36,433 nucleotides of DNA from an uncultured Planctomycetaceae bacterium. GTDB taxonomy: Bacteria > Planctomycetota > Planctomycetia > Planctomycetales > Planctomycetaceae. Position numbers and translations under genes: made by a program. The stretch is taken from the NCBI GenBank assembly GCA_903871805.1, contig CAIQIE010000197.1, forward strand, positions 1 to 36,433, given 5' to 3'. Shown piece by piece: positions 27,278-36,234 of this stretch. Every line of letters begins with the position of its first letter. Position 1 is the first letter of the stretch. Below the pieces are notes generated by a model. That model worked only from the letters and a program-made list of their open reading frames with translations, was not told where the DNA came from and searched no databases.

Positions 27278-27315
27278 CAAAAACGCCGGAAAGCCCTGAA
27301 CGGACTCACCGGCGT
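27278..27315 (-). terminator. Rho-independent terminator of acs
   Basis: On the minus strand, ACGCCGG (27315-27309) pairs with CCGGCGT (27289-27283), with a second inner stem AGTCC/GGGCT, and is followed by TTTTT. It lies about 65 bp after the acs stop codon. Confidence 0.8.
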
Positions 27316-27379
27316 CTTACTGCGTTTTCTCAGGCCAGCCCCGATCTTGTGCAGACACTGGCTTCCACTGTGGCCTTTT

Positions 27380-29335
27380 CTATTCCTCGTCCGAACGAAG
27401 CTTGGCAAGGATGCTCAGGTCTTCAAGTGTGGACGTGTCCTGCGTCGACTCACGCCCAGCCGCAATGTCCCGCAACAGACGACGCATGATCTTGCCACTG
27501 CGAGTCTTCGGTAAGGCAGCAGCAAATCGGATCTGATCCGGAGTCGCCAGGGCGCCAATCGAATGACGCACGTGCTGAATCAGTTCCGCTTTCAATGCCT
27601 CATCACCCTCGCCGGATTTCAGCGTCACAAAACAACAGATGCCCTCACCCTTGATCTCATGAGGAAATCCGACAACGGCAGCTTCCGCAACCTTCGCATG
27701 GGCTACCAGGGTACTTTCCACTTCCATGGTACTCAGGCGATGCCCCGAAACATTCAGAACGTCGTCAACACGGCCCATCACCCAAACATAGCCGTCTTCG
27801 TCATGCCGTGCTCCGTCGCCCGCAAAATAACAGCCCGCCACTTCACTGAAGTACGTCTTTTTGAAACGGTCATGATCCCCGTAAAGCGTCCGCAGCATCG
27901 ATGGCCACGGCTGTCGCATTACCAATAGACCACCCTCGTTGGGCCCCAGACTCTTCCCGTCCCGCGTGACAATGTCCGGAACAACCCCCGGCAACGGACG
28001 ACAACAACTGCCCGGCTTGGTGGCCGTAACCCCGGGCAGTGGACTGATCATGATCGATCCCGTCTCCGTCTGCCACCACGTGTCCACAATCGGACAACGC
28101 TCCTGCCCGATCACCTTGTGGTACCACATCCACGCTTCCGGATTGATCGGCTCTCCCACCGACCCCAATAGCCTCAGACTCGATAAGTCATACTTCTCCG
28201 GCCACTGATTACCCCATTTGATAAAGGCGCGGATCGCCGTAGGTGCCGTGTAGAAAATGCTGACACGGTACTTCTCGATAATCTCCCAGAAACGACCCTC
28301 ATCCGGCCAGTTTGGTGCCCCTTCATACATCACTACCGTCGCACCGTTCGACAACGGTCCGTAACAGATGTAACTGTGGCCCGTAATCCAGCCAATATCC
28401 GCTGTGCACCAATAGGTGTCGTCTTCCTTCAAATCAAACACCCACCGCGATGTCATCGTCGTGCCCAGCAGGTAGCCCGCTGTGGTGTGCAATACCCCCT
28501 TCGGCTTGCCCGTGCTGCCCGATGTGTAAAGAATGAACAATGGGTGCTCACTGTCCAGCGGCACCGGGTCGCAATCGGCTGACACACTCTCCATCAGCTC
28601 ATGCCACCAGAAATCCCGATCCGGCACCATGTCCACTTCACCGCCCGTGCGACGAACTACAACGACCTTCTCAACCGTTGGACATTTGTCCAGGCTGTTG
28701 TCCACAGCTGCTTTCAGTGGAACCTCTTTGCCCCGACGCCAGCCACCGTCAGCAGTGACCACCACCTTGGCCCGCGCGTCGTTGTTGCGATCCGCGACCG
28801 CTTCTGAACTAAACCCCCCGAAAATGATCGAATGCACAGCCCCGATACGGGAACACGCCAGCATCGCGATCGTCAGTTCCGGAATCATCGGCATATATAA
28901 GGTGACGCGGTCGCCCGTCTGCACACCCAGTTTCTTCAGCACATTCGCAAATCGGCACACTTCCCGATGCAGGTCCTGGTATCGCAACACACGCGTGTCG
29001 CCAGGCTCGCCTTCCCAGATGATGGCGGCCTTGTTTCGATGAGCCCCCTTGAGATGCCGATCCACGCAGTTGTAACTAACGTTGATCTTTCCTCCGACAA
29101 ACCACTCCGTGTCAGGCATCTGCCCCTTCAGCACAGTATCCCAGCGACGAAACCAATCCAGATTCTCTGCCATGTCGCCCCAGAATCCGGCCGGATCGTC
29201 TTTGGCCCGCTTCCACATCGCATCATATTGCTGCTGACTGCTGATGTGCGCATCCACCGAAAATGTCGCTGGCGGTGCGAAGGTTCGCGTTTCCTTAAGT
29301 ACACTCTGGATACTCTGACTACCGGAAGAACTCAT
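27380..29335 (-). CDS. acs: Acetyl-CoA synthetase (AMP-forming)
   Basis: Adenylates acetate and forms acetyl-CoA for growth on or recycling of acetate. The 651-aa length is that of bacterial Acs. The N-terminal ACAS block includes [16 protein letters not shown] and [13 protein letters not shown]. The P-loop A3 motif is at 270-280 ([11 protein letters not shown]), followed by [14 protein letters not shown] and [12 protein letters not shown]. The acetyl-binding Trp and CoA residues lie in the DTWWQTETG region. The C-terminal A10 motif [14 protein letters not shown] carries Lys615, the site acetylated by Pat-type enzymes in other bacteria. The ATG at 29335 has AGGAG upstream. It is a single-gene transcript with its own terminator. 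Confidence 0.97.
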   Translation of the reverse strand: MSSSGSQSIQSVLKETRTFAPPATFSVDAHISSQQQYDAMWKRAKDDPAGFWGDMAENLDWFRRWDTVLKGQMPDTEWFVGGKINVSYNCVDRHLKGAHRNKAAIIWEGEPGDTRVLRYQDLHREVCRFANVLKKLGVQTGDRVTLYMPMIPELTIAMLACSRIGAVHSIIFGGFSSEAVADRNNDARAKVVVTADGGWRRGKEVPLKAAVDNSLDKCPTVEKVVVVRRTGGEVDMVPDRDFWWHELMESVSADCDPVPLDSEHPLFILYTSGSTGKPKGVLHTTAGYLLGTTMTSRWVFDLKEDDTYWCTADIGWITGHSYICYGPLSNGATVVMYEGAPNWPDEGRFWEIIEKYRVSIFYTAPTAIRAFIKWGNQWPEKYDLSSLRLLGSVGEPINPEAWMWYHKVIGQERCPIVDTWWQTETGSIMISPLPGVTATKPGSCCRPLPGVVPDIVTRDGKSLGPNEGGLLVMRQPWPSMLRTLYGDHDRFKKTYFSEVAGCYFAGDGARHDEDGYVWVMGRVDDVLNVSGHRLSTMEVESTLVAHAKVAEAAVVGFPHEIKGEGICCFVTLKSGEGDEALKAELIQHVRHSIGALATPDQIRFAAALPKTRSGKIMRRLLRDIAAGRESTQDTSTLEDLSILAKLRSDEE

Positions 29336-29587
29336 GCGTTCAACTGCTCCTGCGTGATGAAGTCAGCGCAATGAATAAAGAGAAAATACAGGTGGAACAA
29401 CAGCGACCAACCCAAAAGCAGGCCTCAGTGATCAGCATTCTGAGAATGAAAATCTGAATTGTCCACCAGAACGGGCAATCTTGTCAGCAACTCAGAACCG
29501 TCTGTTGCTTGCATTCCACGGAAAGCCCTTTGGATAACCGCAGTTTGTAGCAGGGTTGCCGCAAACTCGCACTACCACCGGCGCAGC

Positions 29588-29621
29588 AAAAAGGGCCGCA
29601 GAAAATCTGCAGCCCTGTTTT
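29588..29621 (-). terminator. Terminator of rplX in the acs upstream spacer
   Basis: GGGCCGCAGA (29593-29602) pairs with TCTGCAGCCC (29606-29615) with one C-A mismatch. T runs occur on both sides, so it can act in either direction. On the minus strand it ends the rplX transcript. The rest of the 344-bp spacer 29336-29679 should hold the acs promoter; I see no gene in it. Confidence 0.75.
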
Positions 29622-29679
29622 TGTCTTACGCTTACGGCCTCCGCATGATGGCACTGACCACCCAACACGGAACCGAAAA

Positions 29680-30012
29680 CTACTTCGCTGGTGCCAACTG
29701 ACGAATCAGCGTCCCAGTCTTACGAGCAACGAGGTCCTTGCTTCCGTCCGCGTTAATTCGCACGCTGACTCGCGTGGGCTTGTCGGAAGATGGATCAATC
29801 AACGAGACATTGGAAACGTCGATTGGAAGTTCGGTCTGCAGCCGACCACCCTGTGGACTTTTGGGATGCCCACGGCGCACGTGCTTCAGAACCCTGTTGA
29901 CGCCCTCAACAACAACCTTGCCGCTCTTTCGGTTCACAGACAGTACCGTGCCGCGCGTGCCAGAATTCTCGCCCGTCACAACCTGGACCGTGTCACCCTT
30001 CTTAATGTGCAT
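29680..30012 (-). CDS. rplX: Ribosomal protein L24, stand-alone gene
   Basis: A 110-aa L24 of the large ribosomal subunit, an assembly initiator that contacts 23S rRNA. The KOW motif is at the N-terminus (HIKKGDTVQVVTGENSGTRG), followed by KVVVEGVNRVLKHVRR and KSPQGGRLQTELPIDVSNV, all L24 signatures. The ATG at 30012 is preceded by TTGGAG; an upstream in-frame GTG at 30027 overlaps that site and is not favoured. In most bacteria rplX lies between rplN and rplE in the spc operon. Here it is alone, flanked by an AhpD-like gene and acs with a terminator between, so it must have its own promoter. Full length with no internal defects, so it is probably the functional copy. Confidence 0.95.
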   Translation of the reverse strand: MHIKKGDTVQVVTGENSGTRGTVLSVNRKSGKVVVEGVNRVLKHVRRGHPKSPQGGRLQTELPIDVSNVSLIDPSSDKPTRVSVRINADGSKDLVARKTGTLIRQLAPAK

Positions 30013-30136
30013 CTTCCACTCCAACACCAGATAAATCCGTGAGCTAATCCCCGGCTGAGATTGAGAACCTCTGGAATCGGCTGTTGATCAGACAAAAATC
30101 AGCTTTTTTAAAGCCCAGTTGCCGTTTCACAGTGAT

Positions 30137-30172
30137 TTCAGCACCTGCACCCAGTTTTCAGGTGCCACTGAA
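30137..30172 (-). promoter_or_regulatory. Hairpin in the rplX upstream region
   Basis: TTCAGCACCTG (30137-30147) pairs with CAGGTG (30159-30164) and, after a 3-nt bulge, CTGAA (30168-30172). It lies 125-160 bp upstream of the rplX start. A leader structure for ribosomal-protein autoregulation is possible but no conserved element was recognised. No other gene is visible in the 30013-30376 spacer. Confidence 0.3.
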
Positions 30173-30376
30173 GTCCTACAAATTCACCTGCGGGGTAAAT
30201 GTTTCGAAGCCCAAAATCATGACGAACATCATGCCGCAAATCAAGTCCAGGCCGGCCCGACACCATGTTTTCCTACCCAATTCACCAATTCCCCTCGTCC
30301 GCTCGACAATTTTCAGGGCATTTCCCCCAGAATTTTATAAATCTGCGTCCGTCCGACTTCCCCAAACCGCCCCAAC

Positions 30377-31006
30377 TCAGTGAATCCCGATCGATTTCAA
30401 AAACTGAGTCCCCGCGATCATGGTGGCGGCACACTGAATCGCTTCATAAATGGCTTCGTCCGAGACTGCAACATGTCTCGCCTTGGCGACATGTGCCGCC
30501 GTGCAGGGCTTACACCCGTTAATATCACTCAACGCCACGTTAATCAGTTCGACCGTCGTCTCATCCAGCAAAGTCCCCTGAAACGTGTGCGCCCGCAGGC
30601 CAACGCCCATCCCGTCAAAGACGTCCGTCCCGCTGATATCCCGAAATTTGAACAATACGTTGTACATCGAATTCGTGGCTCCAACCGCCAGTGCATCCGT
30701 CAGCTCCTGCCGCGAAACGTTCTTTGACTCTGCAAATGTGGTCAGATAATCCAGCCATTTTGAACTGCCAGCCTGCCCCGCGACCGCCGCCGCGATCAAC
30801 AACTTTCGCTTCTCATCCAGCTTTCCTGCCCCCAGGACGAACTTTCGAAAGTTCATGAAAAAATCGTGCAGGAACGCAGGAACATTCGCAAAATACTGAA
30901 AAATCTCGGGAACCTCGGTCACCTGCAGAACTTCGCGAATCCGCTCATAGGCCTGAGCCGCTTTCTCGGTGGCGTCCGATGCACTGACTGGTTGCACATA
31001 AGCCAT
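30377..31006 (-). CDS. AhpD-like / carboxymuconolactone decarboxylase family protein
   Basis: A 209-aa all-alpha protein of the AhpD/CMD superfamily, expected to be a cytoplasmic peroxidase-type or thiol-reductase partner. The second half carries the active site E-x(n)-C-x2-C-x3-H in INGCKPCTAAH (C165, C168, H172) preceded by DETTVELINVAL. The first half (KLLIAAAVAGQAGSSKWLDY) aligns with the second as an internal duplicate but lacks both cysteines and the His. The ATG at 31006 (MAYVQPVSAS) is preferred over the upstream in-frame GTG. Close relatives in planctomycetes are, from memory, annotated only as CMD family. No alkyl hydroperoxide reductase (ahpC) is adjacent, so the redox partner is not evident. 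Confidence 0.85.
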   Translation of the reverse strand: MAYVQPVSASDATEKAAQAYERIREVLQVTEVPEIFQYFANVPAFLHDFFMNFRKFVLGAGKLDEKRKLLIAAAVAGQAGSSKWLDYLTTFAESKNVSRQELTDALAVGATNSMYNVLFKFRDISGTDVFDGMGVGLRAHTFQGTLLDETTVELINVALSDINGCKPCTAAHVAKARHVAVSDEAIYEAIQCAATMIAGTQFLKSIGIH

Positions 31007-31513
31007 GATCCACACCCCGTCGTCTTTTTTGAATGGATTTCCATCTTTAACACCCGCCGCGGGAAACCAACTTTTCCCATGACGGGCAAATAACTTCTGC
31101 GGCAGCGACCCCGCAATTCCTCAAATAACAGCCCCGACCGCTCAACAGTCCCGTTCAGCCAACCATTCCGCTGATACGCAAACTTCGAACTCAGCAATCT
31201 TCGTACAGGACTTCACGCAGTTTACGGTTTTTAGGGTACGGAATGATTAACGTTCCCCCCCGTTTTTCAAGCAGCCCACAATATTCGCTGCGGTTGCCAA
31301 AGCCCCCCCAGTTTCTTCGTTTCAGACCAAAGTCCGGCGAAACTGGCTGAAATCTTTCGCAAATCCCACTCGCAGCACACGCAAATTGCTCGCATCAGCC
31401 GGACGGTCTTCCCAGACCTGAAAAAAGCATTTCTCTTCTCCAGCTTTCCTGATGCGCTGTCCGATAAGCAAAAACAGCGTCGCAGAGCCTTTCAACACGT
31501 TGTAAGTCTCTGT
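31007..31513. other. Spacer upstream of the AhpD-like gene
   Basis: A divergent intergenic region between the AhpD-like gene and the aminotransferase. No gene is supported; the frame on the minus strand across 30919-31197 is a shadow extending into the AhpD-like gene. Confidence 0.35.
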
Positions 31514-31560
31514 TTGACAAGTATTTATCGGCAGTCCCTGCCGATACCTTCATCTTGACA
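31514..31560 (+). promoter_or_regulatory. Two TTGACA boxes flanking a palindrome upstream of the aminotransferase
   Basis: TTGACA occurs at 31514-31519 and 31555-31560, and between them lies a perfect 9-bp inverted repeat TATCGGCAG / CTGCCGATA (31526-31546, 3-nt loop). The second TTGACA is 17 bp before TACTTT, a weak -10 match (3 of 6), ahead of the start at 31641. A sigma-70-type promoter with an operator-like palindrome is a reasonable guess. Confidence 0.35.
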
Positions 31561-31640
31561 GAGGCCCCGGTTGGTTCTACTTTCCGTCCCCTGTCGGGTC
31601 GACCCGAAATGCAGACATTTTGAAGCGAATGGAGTCGCTT

Positions 31641-32858
31641 ATGTCCCCAAGTAACCCGCGAGACGGCTCTGCGGATTCAGGTTCCCCTGTTCCATTTATC
31701 GATCTGGTGGCTCAGTACGGAACAATCCGCAATGAGGTCCGCGAGGCGGTCGACCGCTGTTTCGAAACACAGACCTTCATCCTTGGCGATGAAGTTGTCC
31801 AGTTAGAACACGAAATCGCAGCCTACTGCGATTCCGCTTTCGCGATCGGCTGTGCGTCCGGAACCGATGCGCTGATCCTGGCGCTGCTCGCCGCTGGCGT
31901 AAAGCCAGGCGACGAAGTGATCACCAGCCCGTTCACCTTCTTCGCGTCCGCCGGTGCTATCCACCGCGTGGGGGCGATTCCGGTGCTGGTGGATATTGAT
32001 CCTGTCAGTTTCAATATCGATCCGGCCTGCGTCGAAAAAGCCATCACCTCCCGCACCGCTGCCATCATGCCCGTTCACATCTTCGGCCAGTGCGCCGAGA
32101 TGGAACCGCTCTGGCGCATGGCGGGGGCCTACGACATTCCCATCATCGAAGACTCGGCTCAGGCCATCGGCGCGGAATACCGCGGACGACGAACCGGGGT
32201 GCTCGGGACGATTGGCTGTTTCAGCTTCTTCCCCACCAAAAACCTCGGCGGTGCCGGAGATGGTGGGATCATGACCACCGATAATCCCGAAATCGCAGCA
32301 CGCCTGAAGCGTCTGCGAGTCCACGGGGATACCGGTGGCTACAATCATGTGGAAGTGGGCTTTAATAGCCGACTGGATGCTCTTCAGGCCGCAGTTCTGC
32401 GAGTGAAACTGCGTCACCTGGACAAGTGGACCGATGGCCGCGCCCGAAATGCAGAACGGTACGAAAACCTGATTCAGGCCAACGGTCTGGATGACGTGAT
32501 TCAGCTGCCGCAAACACTGCCTGGTCGCCGCCATGTGTTCAATCAGTTCACAACCCGAATTACGGGTGGCCGTCGTGCCGAAGTCATGAAGTCTCTGAAA
32601 GAACAGCAGATTGGGTGTGCGGTTTACTACCCGATCCCGCTGCACCTGCAGAAGTGCTTCGCCTACCTTGGCTACAAGCAGGGTGATCTTCCGGAAGCAG
32701 AACGTGCAGCGGAAGAAGTGCTTTCCCTGCCCATCTACACGGAATTGCCGGCAGTGCATCTGGAACGAGTCGTTCAGGGGCTGTGCAAAGCTCTTGATCG
32801 GCCCTACACACTACCCTTCCCTGCCAGTGCTCCTGCTGTGCAGAGAAAAGCCGCTTAG
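31641..32858 (+). CDS. DegT/DnrJ/EryC1/StrS-family sugar aminotransferase
   Basis: A fold-type I PLP aminotransferase acting on nucleotide-linked keto-sugars, for surface polysaccharide or glycoprotein sugars. With the ATG at 31641 (GGAG six bases upstream) it has 405 aa. Signatures are PFIDLVAQYGTIRNEV, GCASGTDALILAL, PIIEDSAQAIGAEYRGRRTG with D171 holding the PLP pyridine, and the PLP Lys200 in FFPTKNLGGAGDGG. The substrate-side YNHVEVGFNSRLDALQAA and VYYPIPLHLQ are also usual. The pattern suits WbpE-like and related UDP-3-keto-GlcNAcA aminotransferases, but the exact sugar cannot be read from sequence. No other sugar-nucleotide genes are nearby. A terminator follows. Confidence 0.93.
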   Translation: MSPSNPRDGSADSGSPVPFIDLVAQYGTIRNEVREAVDRCFETQTFILGDEVVQLEHEIAAYCDSAFAIGCASGTDALILALLAAGVKPGDEVITSPFTFFASAGAIHRVGAIPVLVDIDPVSFNIDPACVEKAITSRTAAIMPVHIFGQCAEMEPLWRMAGAYDIPIIEDSAQAIGAEYRGRRTGVLGTIGCFSFFPTKNLGGAGDGGIMTTDNPEIAARLKRLRVHGDTGGYNHVEVGFNSRLDALQAAVLRVKLRHLDKWTDGRARNAERYENLIQANGLDDVIQLPQTLPGRRHVFNQFTTRITGGRRAEVMKSLKEQQIGCAVYYPIPLHLQKCFAYLGYKQGDLPEAERAAEEVLSLPIYTELPAVHLERVVQGLCKALDRPYTLPFPASAPAVQRKAA

Positions 32859-32928
32859 TCGATCGCCAGTGTCCGCATCGGAATACTCGATGCGGCAACG
32901 GTATCGAGCCAAAATCGCAGACATCACG

Positions 32929-32961
32929 AAAGCCCGGGACTCAATGTCTCGGGCTTTTTTT
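32929..32961 (+). terminator. Rho-independent terminator after the aminotransferase gene
   Basis: A 12-bp stem AAAGCCCGGGAC / GTCTCGGGCTTT with one G-T pair and a 5-nt loop is followed by an uninterrupted run of Ts on the plus strand. Confidence 0.92.
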
Positions 32962-33104
32962 GTGTCTGGTGAACCGATTGGGAGCAGGAGTTTGCGGAAG
33001 CAAATCTCAATCCTCCGGTTGTAACGATTTGAGATCTCGGGAAGTGGATCCTCACATCACAGAGATCATTGACACAGACGCCGTCACCCCGTAGCATCCG
33101 CCCC

Positions 33105-33189
33105 GGAGAGATGGCAGAGCGGCCGATTGCACCGGTCTTGAAAACCGGCGTACCGCAAGGTACCGGGAGTTCGAATCTCCCTCTCTCCG
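33105..33189 (+). tRNA. tRNA-Ser (anticodon UGA)
   Basis: An 85-nt class II tRNA. Acceptor stem GGAGAGA pairs with TCTCTCC (33182-33188), discriminator G at 33189. The anticodon stem CCGGT/ACCGG encloses the loop CTTGAAA with anticodon TGA at 33139-33141. The long variable arm GTACCGCAAGGTAC is typical of tRNA-Ser, and the T loop reads TTCGAAT. The 3' CCA is not encoded. Confidence 0.96.
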
Positions 33190-33223
33190 TTTGAATTGCC
33201 GCTATAAACTCAATGTTTATCTC

Positions 33224-33254
33224 AGAAACCCCGAGAATCCTCGGGGTTTCTTTG
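33224..33254 (+). terminator. Terminator after tRNA-Ser
   Basis: AGAAACCCCGAG (33224-33235) pairs with CTCGGGGTTTCT (33240-33251), with a 4-nt loop and a short trailing T run. It ends the tRNA transcript. Confidence 0.85.
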
Positions 33255-34028
33255 CGTTTCTGACCCCTGCTTTTGCCCCGTGCCTGTCGCCCTGTCCCCG
33301 GGCGCGAGGAGTGCAAAAAGGGGAAAACGGTTACCATACGAGGAAAACCAGATGATCGTGACGCCAGAGTCTGACGTGCTGGCAGAGAAGTGCCGGTAGC
33401 AGGCGAATCGACCCTACGCGAACTACTCCGAAACATGCCACACTCTGACGAGATGGCAGGCAGCGAAGATCTGAAAGAGACCTACGCCCGGGTATCGACT
33501 TCGGGGGCGTGGAAATCTGTGTGCCCGCGTGACCGGGAGTGTCGCGAACGTGAAAAACCGAGGAATCCGGCGTATCGATCAGAAATGTTGGGGACGCAGA
33601 CGCCATCCGGCGCTATGTAGAACAACGGAGCCATCCATCTATGTTGTGCGGCCCGCTCGCTGCTTCAGCCTGAAGGGCCTGACAGAAAATAGCGCGTAGC
33701 AAGCCGAGCGCCGCCACCGGAACTTCCTCCAAACGTGAACCAACCCTGCAGGGGTTGCAGACAGCACGGAACACCACGAACCACCTGCCGTCTGGCATCG
33801 CATTCGAAGCGCAGCACACAGCCGTCGGCCACATCGCCCGACAGCAAAGAACCAATACCGAACAGCTTGCACTGTGCCGCTTTGAGGCGGACACCAAAAC
33901 CAGAACACTCCGCCGATTCCCCCGAGTCACGAGGAGATCGCCACTCGCGAACGCAACGTTTGCACTGAAATCCCAAAACTCTTGAACAACAGTTCTATGA
34001 CTCGCCTGGACTGTCCAACGACAGGCGG
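33255..34028. other. Gene-poor stretch downstream of tRNA-Ser
   Basis: About 770 bp with several overlapping open frames on both strands, none with a ribosome binding site or recognisable domain. Two imperfect copies of a CCTG(A/C)AGGG(G/C) motif occur at 33669 and 33745. The composition looks like a mosaic of decayed coding sequence. No integrase, and no copy of the tRNA 3' end, was found. Confidence 0.4.
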
Positions 34029-34208
34029 ATGGCCCCATGTCTTTTCCCCAATGTCTTCCCCAATCGCCTAAAGGACATCGAGAGCATTACCGGGAAGGAG
34101 TTCTCGCCGGTGATTACCGACAACTTCGCGCTCATTCCCAATCCCAGGATCTGCGATCCGAACAAGACTTATCGGGTGGAGTTTAGGGCGACTTTCGTCA
34201 CACACTGA
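34029..34208 (+). CDS. Short coding-like remnant, 59 aa
   Basis: An open frame of 59 codons from ATG 34029 to TGA 34206-34208. From about codon 10 the peptide looks coding (NRLKDIESITGKEFSPVITD, then NFALIPNPRICDPNKTYRVE) with mostly G or C third positions. There is no ribosome binding site before the ATG, and the frame is open upstream to 33969, so this may be the surviving 3' end of a lost gene. I do not recognise a family. A 7-bp inverted repeat (TTGACTA / TAGTCAA, 34210-34229) follows. Confidence 0.3.
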   Translation: MAPCLFPNVFPNRLKDIESITGKEFSPVITDNFALIPNPRICDPNKTYRVEFRATFVTH

Positions 34209-34422
34209 TTTGACTAAAGCAATAGTCAACAGCCGATCAGAAGGAGCTCTCAATTGCAAACTCCAAAAAACAACCTGATGGCGCGCTCTCGAGCTATTCC
34301 TGGACAGCTCGGCAACGCAGCACCAAACTCCTCCGGTCATTGTGTCAAACTATAAATGCAACGAAGGCTATTTCATGAGAACAATGATGGGTGCAGTCCT
34401 GCTGCTGGAGACTGCCTGGAAG

Positions 34423-36234
34423 ATGAAAAGGATAACAAAACCAAAGTTCATCCTCGCCGCAGCGCTGCTGTGCTTCCTCTCTCCGAACTGCTTCGGCCAG
34501 CCACTCAAGGTATTCATCCTCGCTGGCCAATCGAACATGGAAGGGCATGCGGAGATCCGCACCTTTGACTATATCGGCAAAGATCCGGCGACGGCACCAT
34601 TGCTCAAGGAGATGCGCAATCCCGATGGAACGCCTCGCGTATGTGACAATGTCTGGATGTCCTATCTGACCGGGCCTTATGACGGCAGTGCGAACGGTGA
34701 GGGTTTGGGGAAACTGACCGCCGGCTTTGGCGAGCGAGGAGACAACCCGACCCGGCTAAGCAACAAGATCGGGCCTGAGTTCACCTTCGGTATCTACATG
34801 GAAAAAGAATTGAAGGAACCGATCATGATCATCAAGACCGCCTGGGGCGGCAGGTCGCTCAACACCGAGTTTCGACCGCCCAGTGCAGGGCCATATCAAC
34901 TGCCCAGACAGATTCAAGACGAGTGGGACAGACATCCACAGGGTGCCCACGGTATTCCAAAGCTTGAGGATCGAAAGAAATGGCAAGACGATAAAGATGC
35001 CGCGTCAGGTGTGTTTTATCGCATGATGGTAGAGCATGTGAAAAAGGCACTGGCCGATCCGGCTCGGGTCTACCCCGCCTACGATCCCGAGCAGGGCTAC
35101 GAACTGGCCGGATTTGTCTGGCTTCAGGGCTTCAATGATCTGGTCGATGGCCAGACCTATCCGAATGGCAACTATGACGAATACTCGCGACTCCTGGCAC
35201 ACTTCATCCGAGATGTGCGCAAAGACCTTGACGCACCGAAGATGCCATTCGTCATCGGAGTACTCGGTGTTGAAGGCGAGAAGAACGTCAGCTTTCGCAA
35301 AGCCATGGCGGCACCTGCTGAAATGCCCGAGTTCCAGGGGAATGTCGTCGCGGTTGATACCGCGCCGTTTTGGGATACTGCCATCGAAAATGCAGAACCC
35401 AGGCAGGGAGAATACAACGAAATCGTCGGCACGGCTCACACGTTGCAAGCTGATGGCACGCTCGACACAGAACGAAAATGGGATAAGTTCTGGAAGCCGA
35501 TTGGAAAGCCTCTGCCGCAGGAGCGAAACTGGCGTTACCTCACCCTCGATGCCACCGCAGCGAAGGACAAGCTCGAAGAATTCACCGACAGGCGATTCCG
35601 TGACATCACAGTGCCAGCGGGAATGGAGAACTGGTATCAGCCCGACTTCGATGACAGCAATTGGATGGCAGGCAAAGCGCCCGTTGGCAAAGGCATGTGG
35701 AACCACAGTGGCATCACTATGAACAAGTTTCCCTCAAAATGGGGTGAGGGGGAATTCCTGCTGATGCGGTCTACTTTTGAAGTGGACAACCTTGACTTCG
35801 ATTCCTGCCGCATCGCGATTTTGGCGAGACAGGGGTTTCATGTCTATTTGAATGGCCACAACATTCACACTTACATCTGGTGGCAGGATAAGCCTCAATA
35901 TGGATCCATCGTCCTCGATAAAGAGCAGACTCAGTATCTGAAGAAAGGGAAGAACGTCCTGGCAATCTATGCCAACGATCAATACTCACCAGATACGCCT
36001 GAGCATTATGCGGCCCTCGATGCATGGATTGAGGGCATCACCAAAGCGGATCAGAAGAAGCTCGACCTGGCTTTGGAGGAAGTCCTTTCACCGAAGGACA
36101 GAGAAGCACTTCAAGGTGCATCCAACGGCGGCTACCACTACTTCGGAAGCGCCAAGATCTTTGCTCAAATGGGCAAGGCTTTTGCCGAAGCGAATCTCAA
36201 ACTCTTAAAGCAAACCGGGAACAACAGTTTTTGA
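34423..36234 (+). CDS. Secreted sialate O-acetylesterase-like (SASA/CE6-type) esterase with beta-sandwich insert
   Basis: A SGNH-hydrolase-fold carbohydrate esterase that probably removes acetyl or related groups from polysaccharides. The ATG at 34423 starts a signal peptide (MKRITKPKFILAAALLCFLS then PNCFGQ) and gives 603 aa. ATG 34375 has a better ribosome binding site (GAAGG) but adds 16 residues before the signal peptide. The nucleophile is S37 in AGQSNMEG. Further blocks are IKTAWGGRSL, GFVWLQGFNDL and FVIGVLGVEGE. The predicted catalytic His572 lies in GGYHYFGSAKIFAQMGKAF at the very C-terminus. Between these blocks, residues about 365-540 form a beta-sandwich, galactose-binding-like insert (WYQPDFDDSNWMAGKAPVG, FHVYLNGHNIHTYIW). 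The insert thus interrupts the esterase domain. It is preceded by the gene-poor stretch after tRNA-Ser. Confidence 0.88.
   Translation: MKRITKPKFILAAALLCFLSPNCFGQPLKVFILAGQSNMEGHAEIRTFDYIGKDPATAPLLKEMRNPDGTPRVCDNVWMSYLTGPYDGSANGEGLGKLTAGFGERGDNPTRLSNKIGPEFTFGIYMEKELKEPIMIIKTAWGGRSLNTEFRPPSAGPYQLPRQIQDEWDRHPQGAHGIPKLEDRKKWQDDKDAASGVFYRMMVEHVKKALADPARVYPAYDPEQGYELAGFVWLQGFNDLVDGQTYPNGNYDEYSRLLAHFIRDVRKDLDAPKMPFVIGVLGVEGEKNVSFRKAMAAPAEMPEFQGNVVAVDTAPFWDTAIENAEPRQGEYNEIVGTAHTLQADGTLDTERKWDKFWKPIGKPLPQERNWRYLTLDATAAKDKLEEFTDRRFRDITVPAGMENWYQPDFDDSNWMAGKAPVGKGMWNHSGITMNKFPSKWGEGEFLLMRSTFEVDNLDFDSCRIAILARQGFHVYLNGHNIHTYIWWQDKPQYGSIVLDKEQTQYLKKGKNVLAIYANDQYSPDTPEHYAALDAWIEGITKADQKKLDLALEEVLSPKDREALQGASNGGYHYFGSAKIFAQMGKAFAEANLKLLKQTGNNSF

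Noticed and set aside
33613..34038. 141-codon minus-strand frame after tRNA-Ser
   Set aside because: Trp/Cys/Arg-rich composition without domain or ribosome binding site; three other frames across the same DNA are equally open.
33105..34490. Possible attachment-site pair: CCTCTCTCCG at the tRNA-Ser 3' end and again near 34480
   Set aside because: Only 10 bp, low complexity, and the second copy lies inside the esterase signal-peptide codons; no integrase is present.
33970..36234. Similarity between AAACTCTTGAACAACAGTT near 33976 and the 3' end of the esterase gene
   Set aside because: The match needs a 13-bp gap and covers about 20 bp in all; too short to claim a duplicated gene end.
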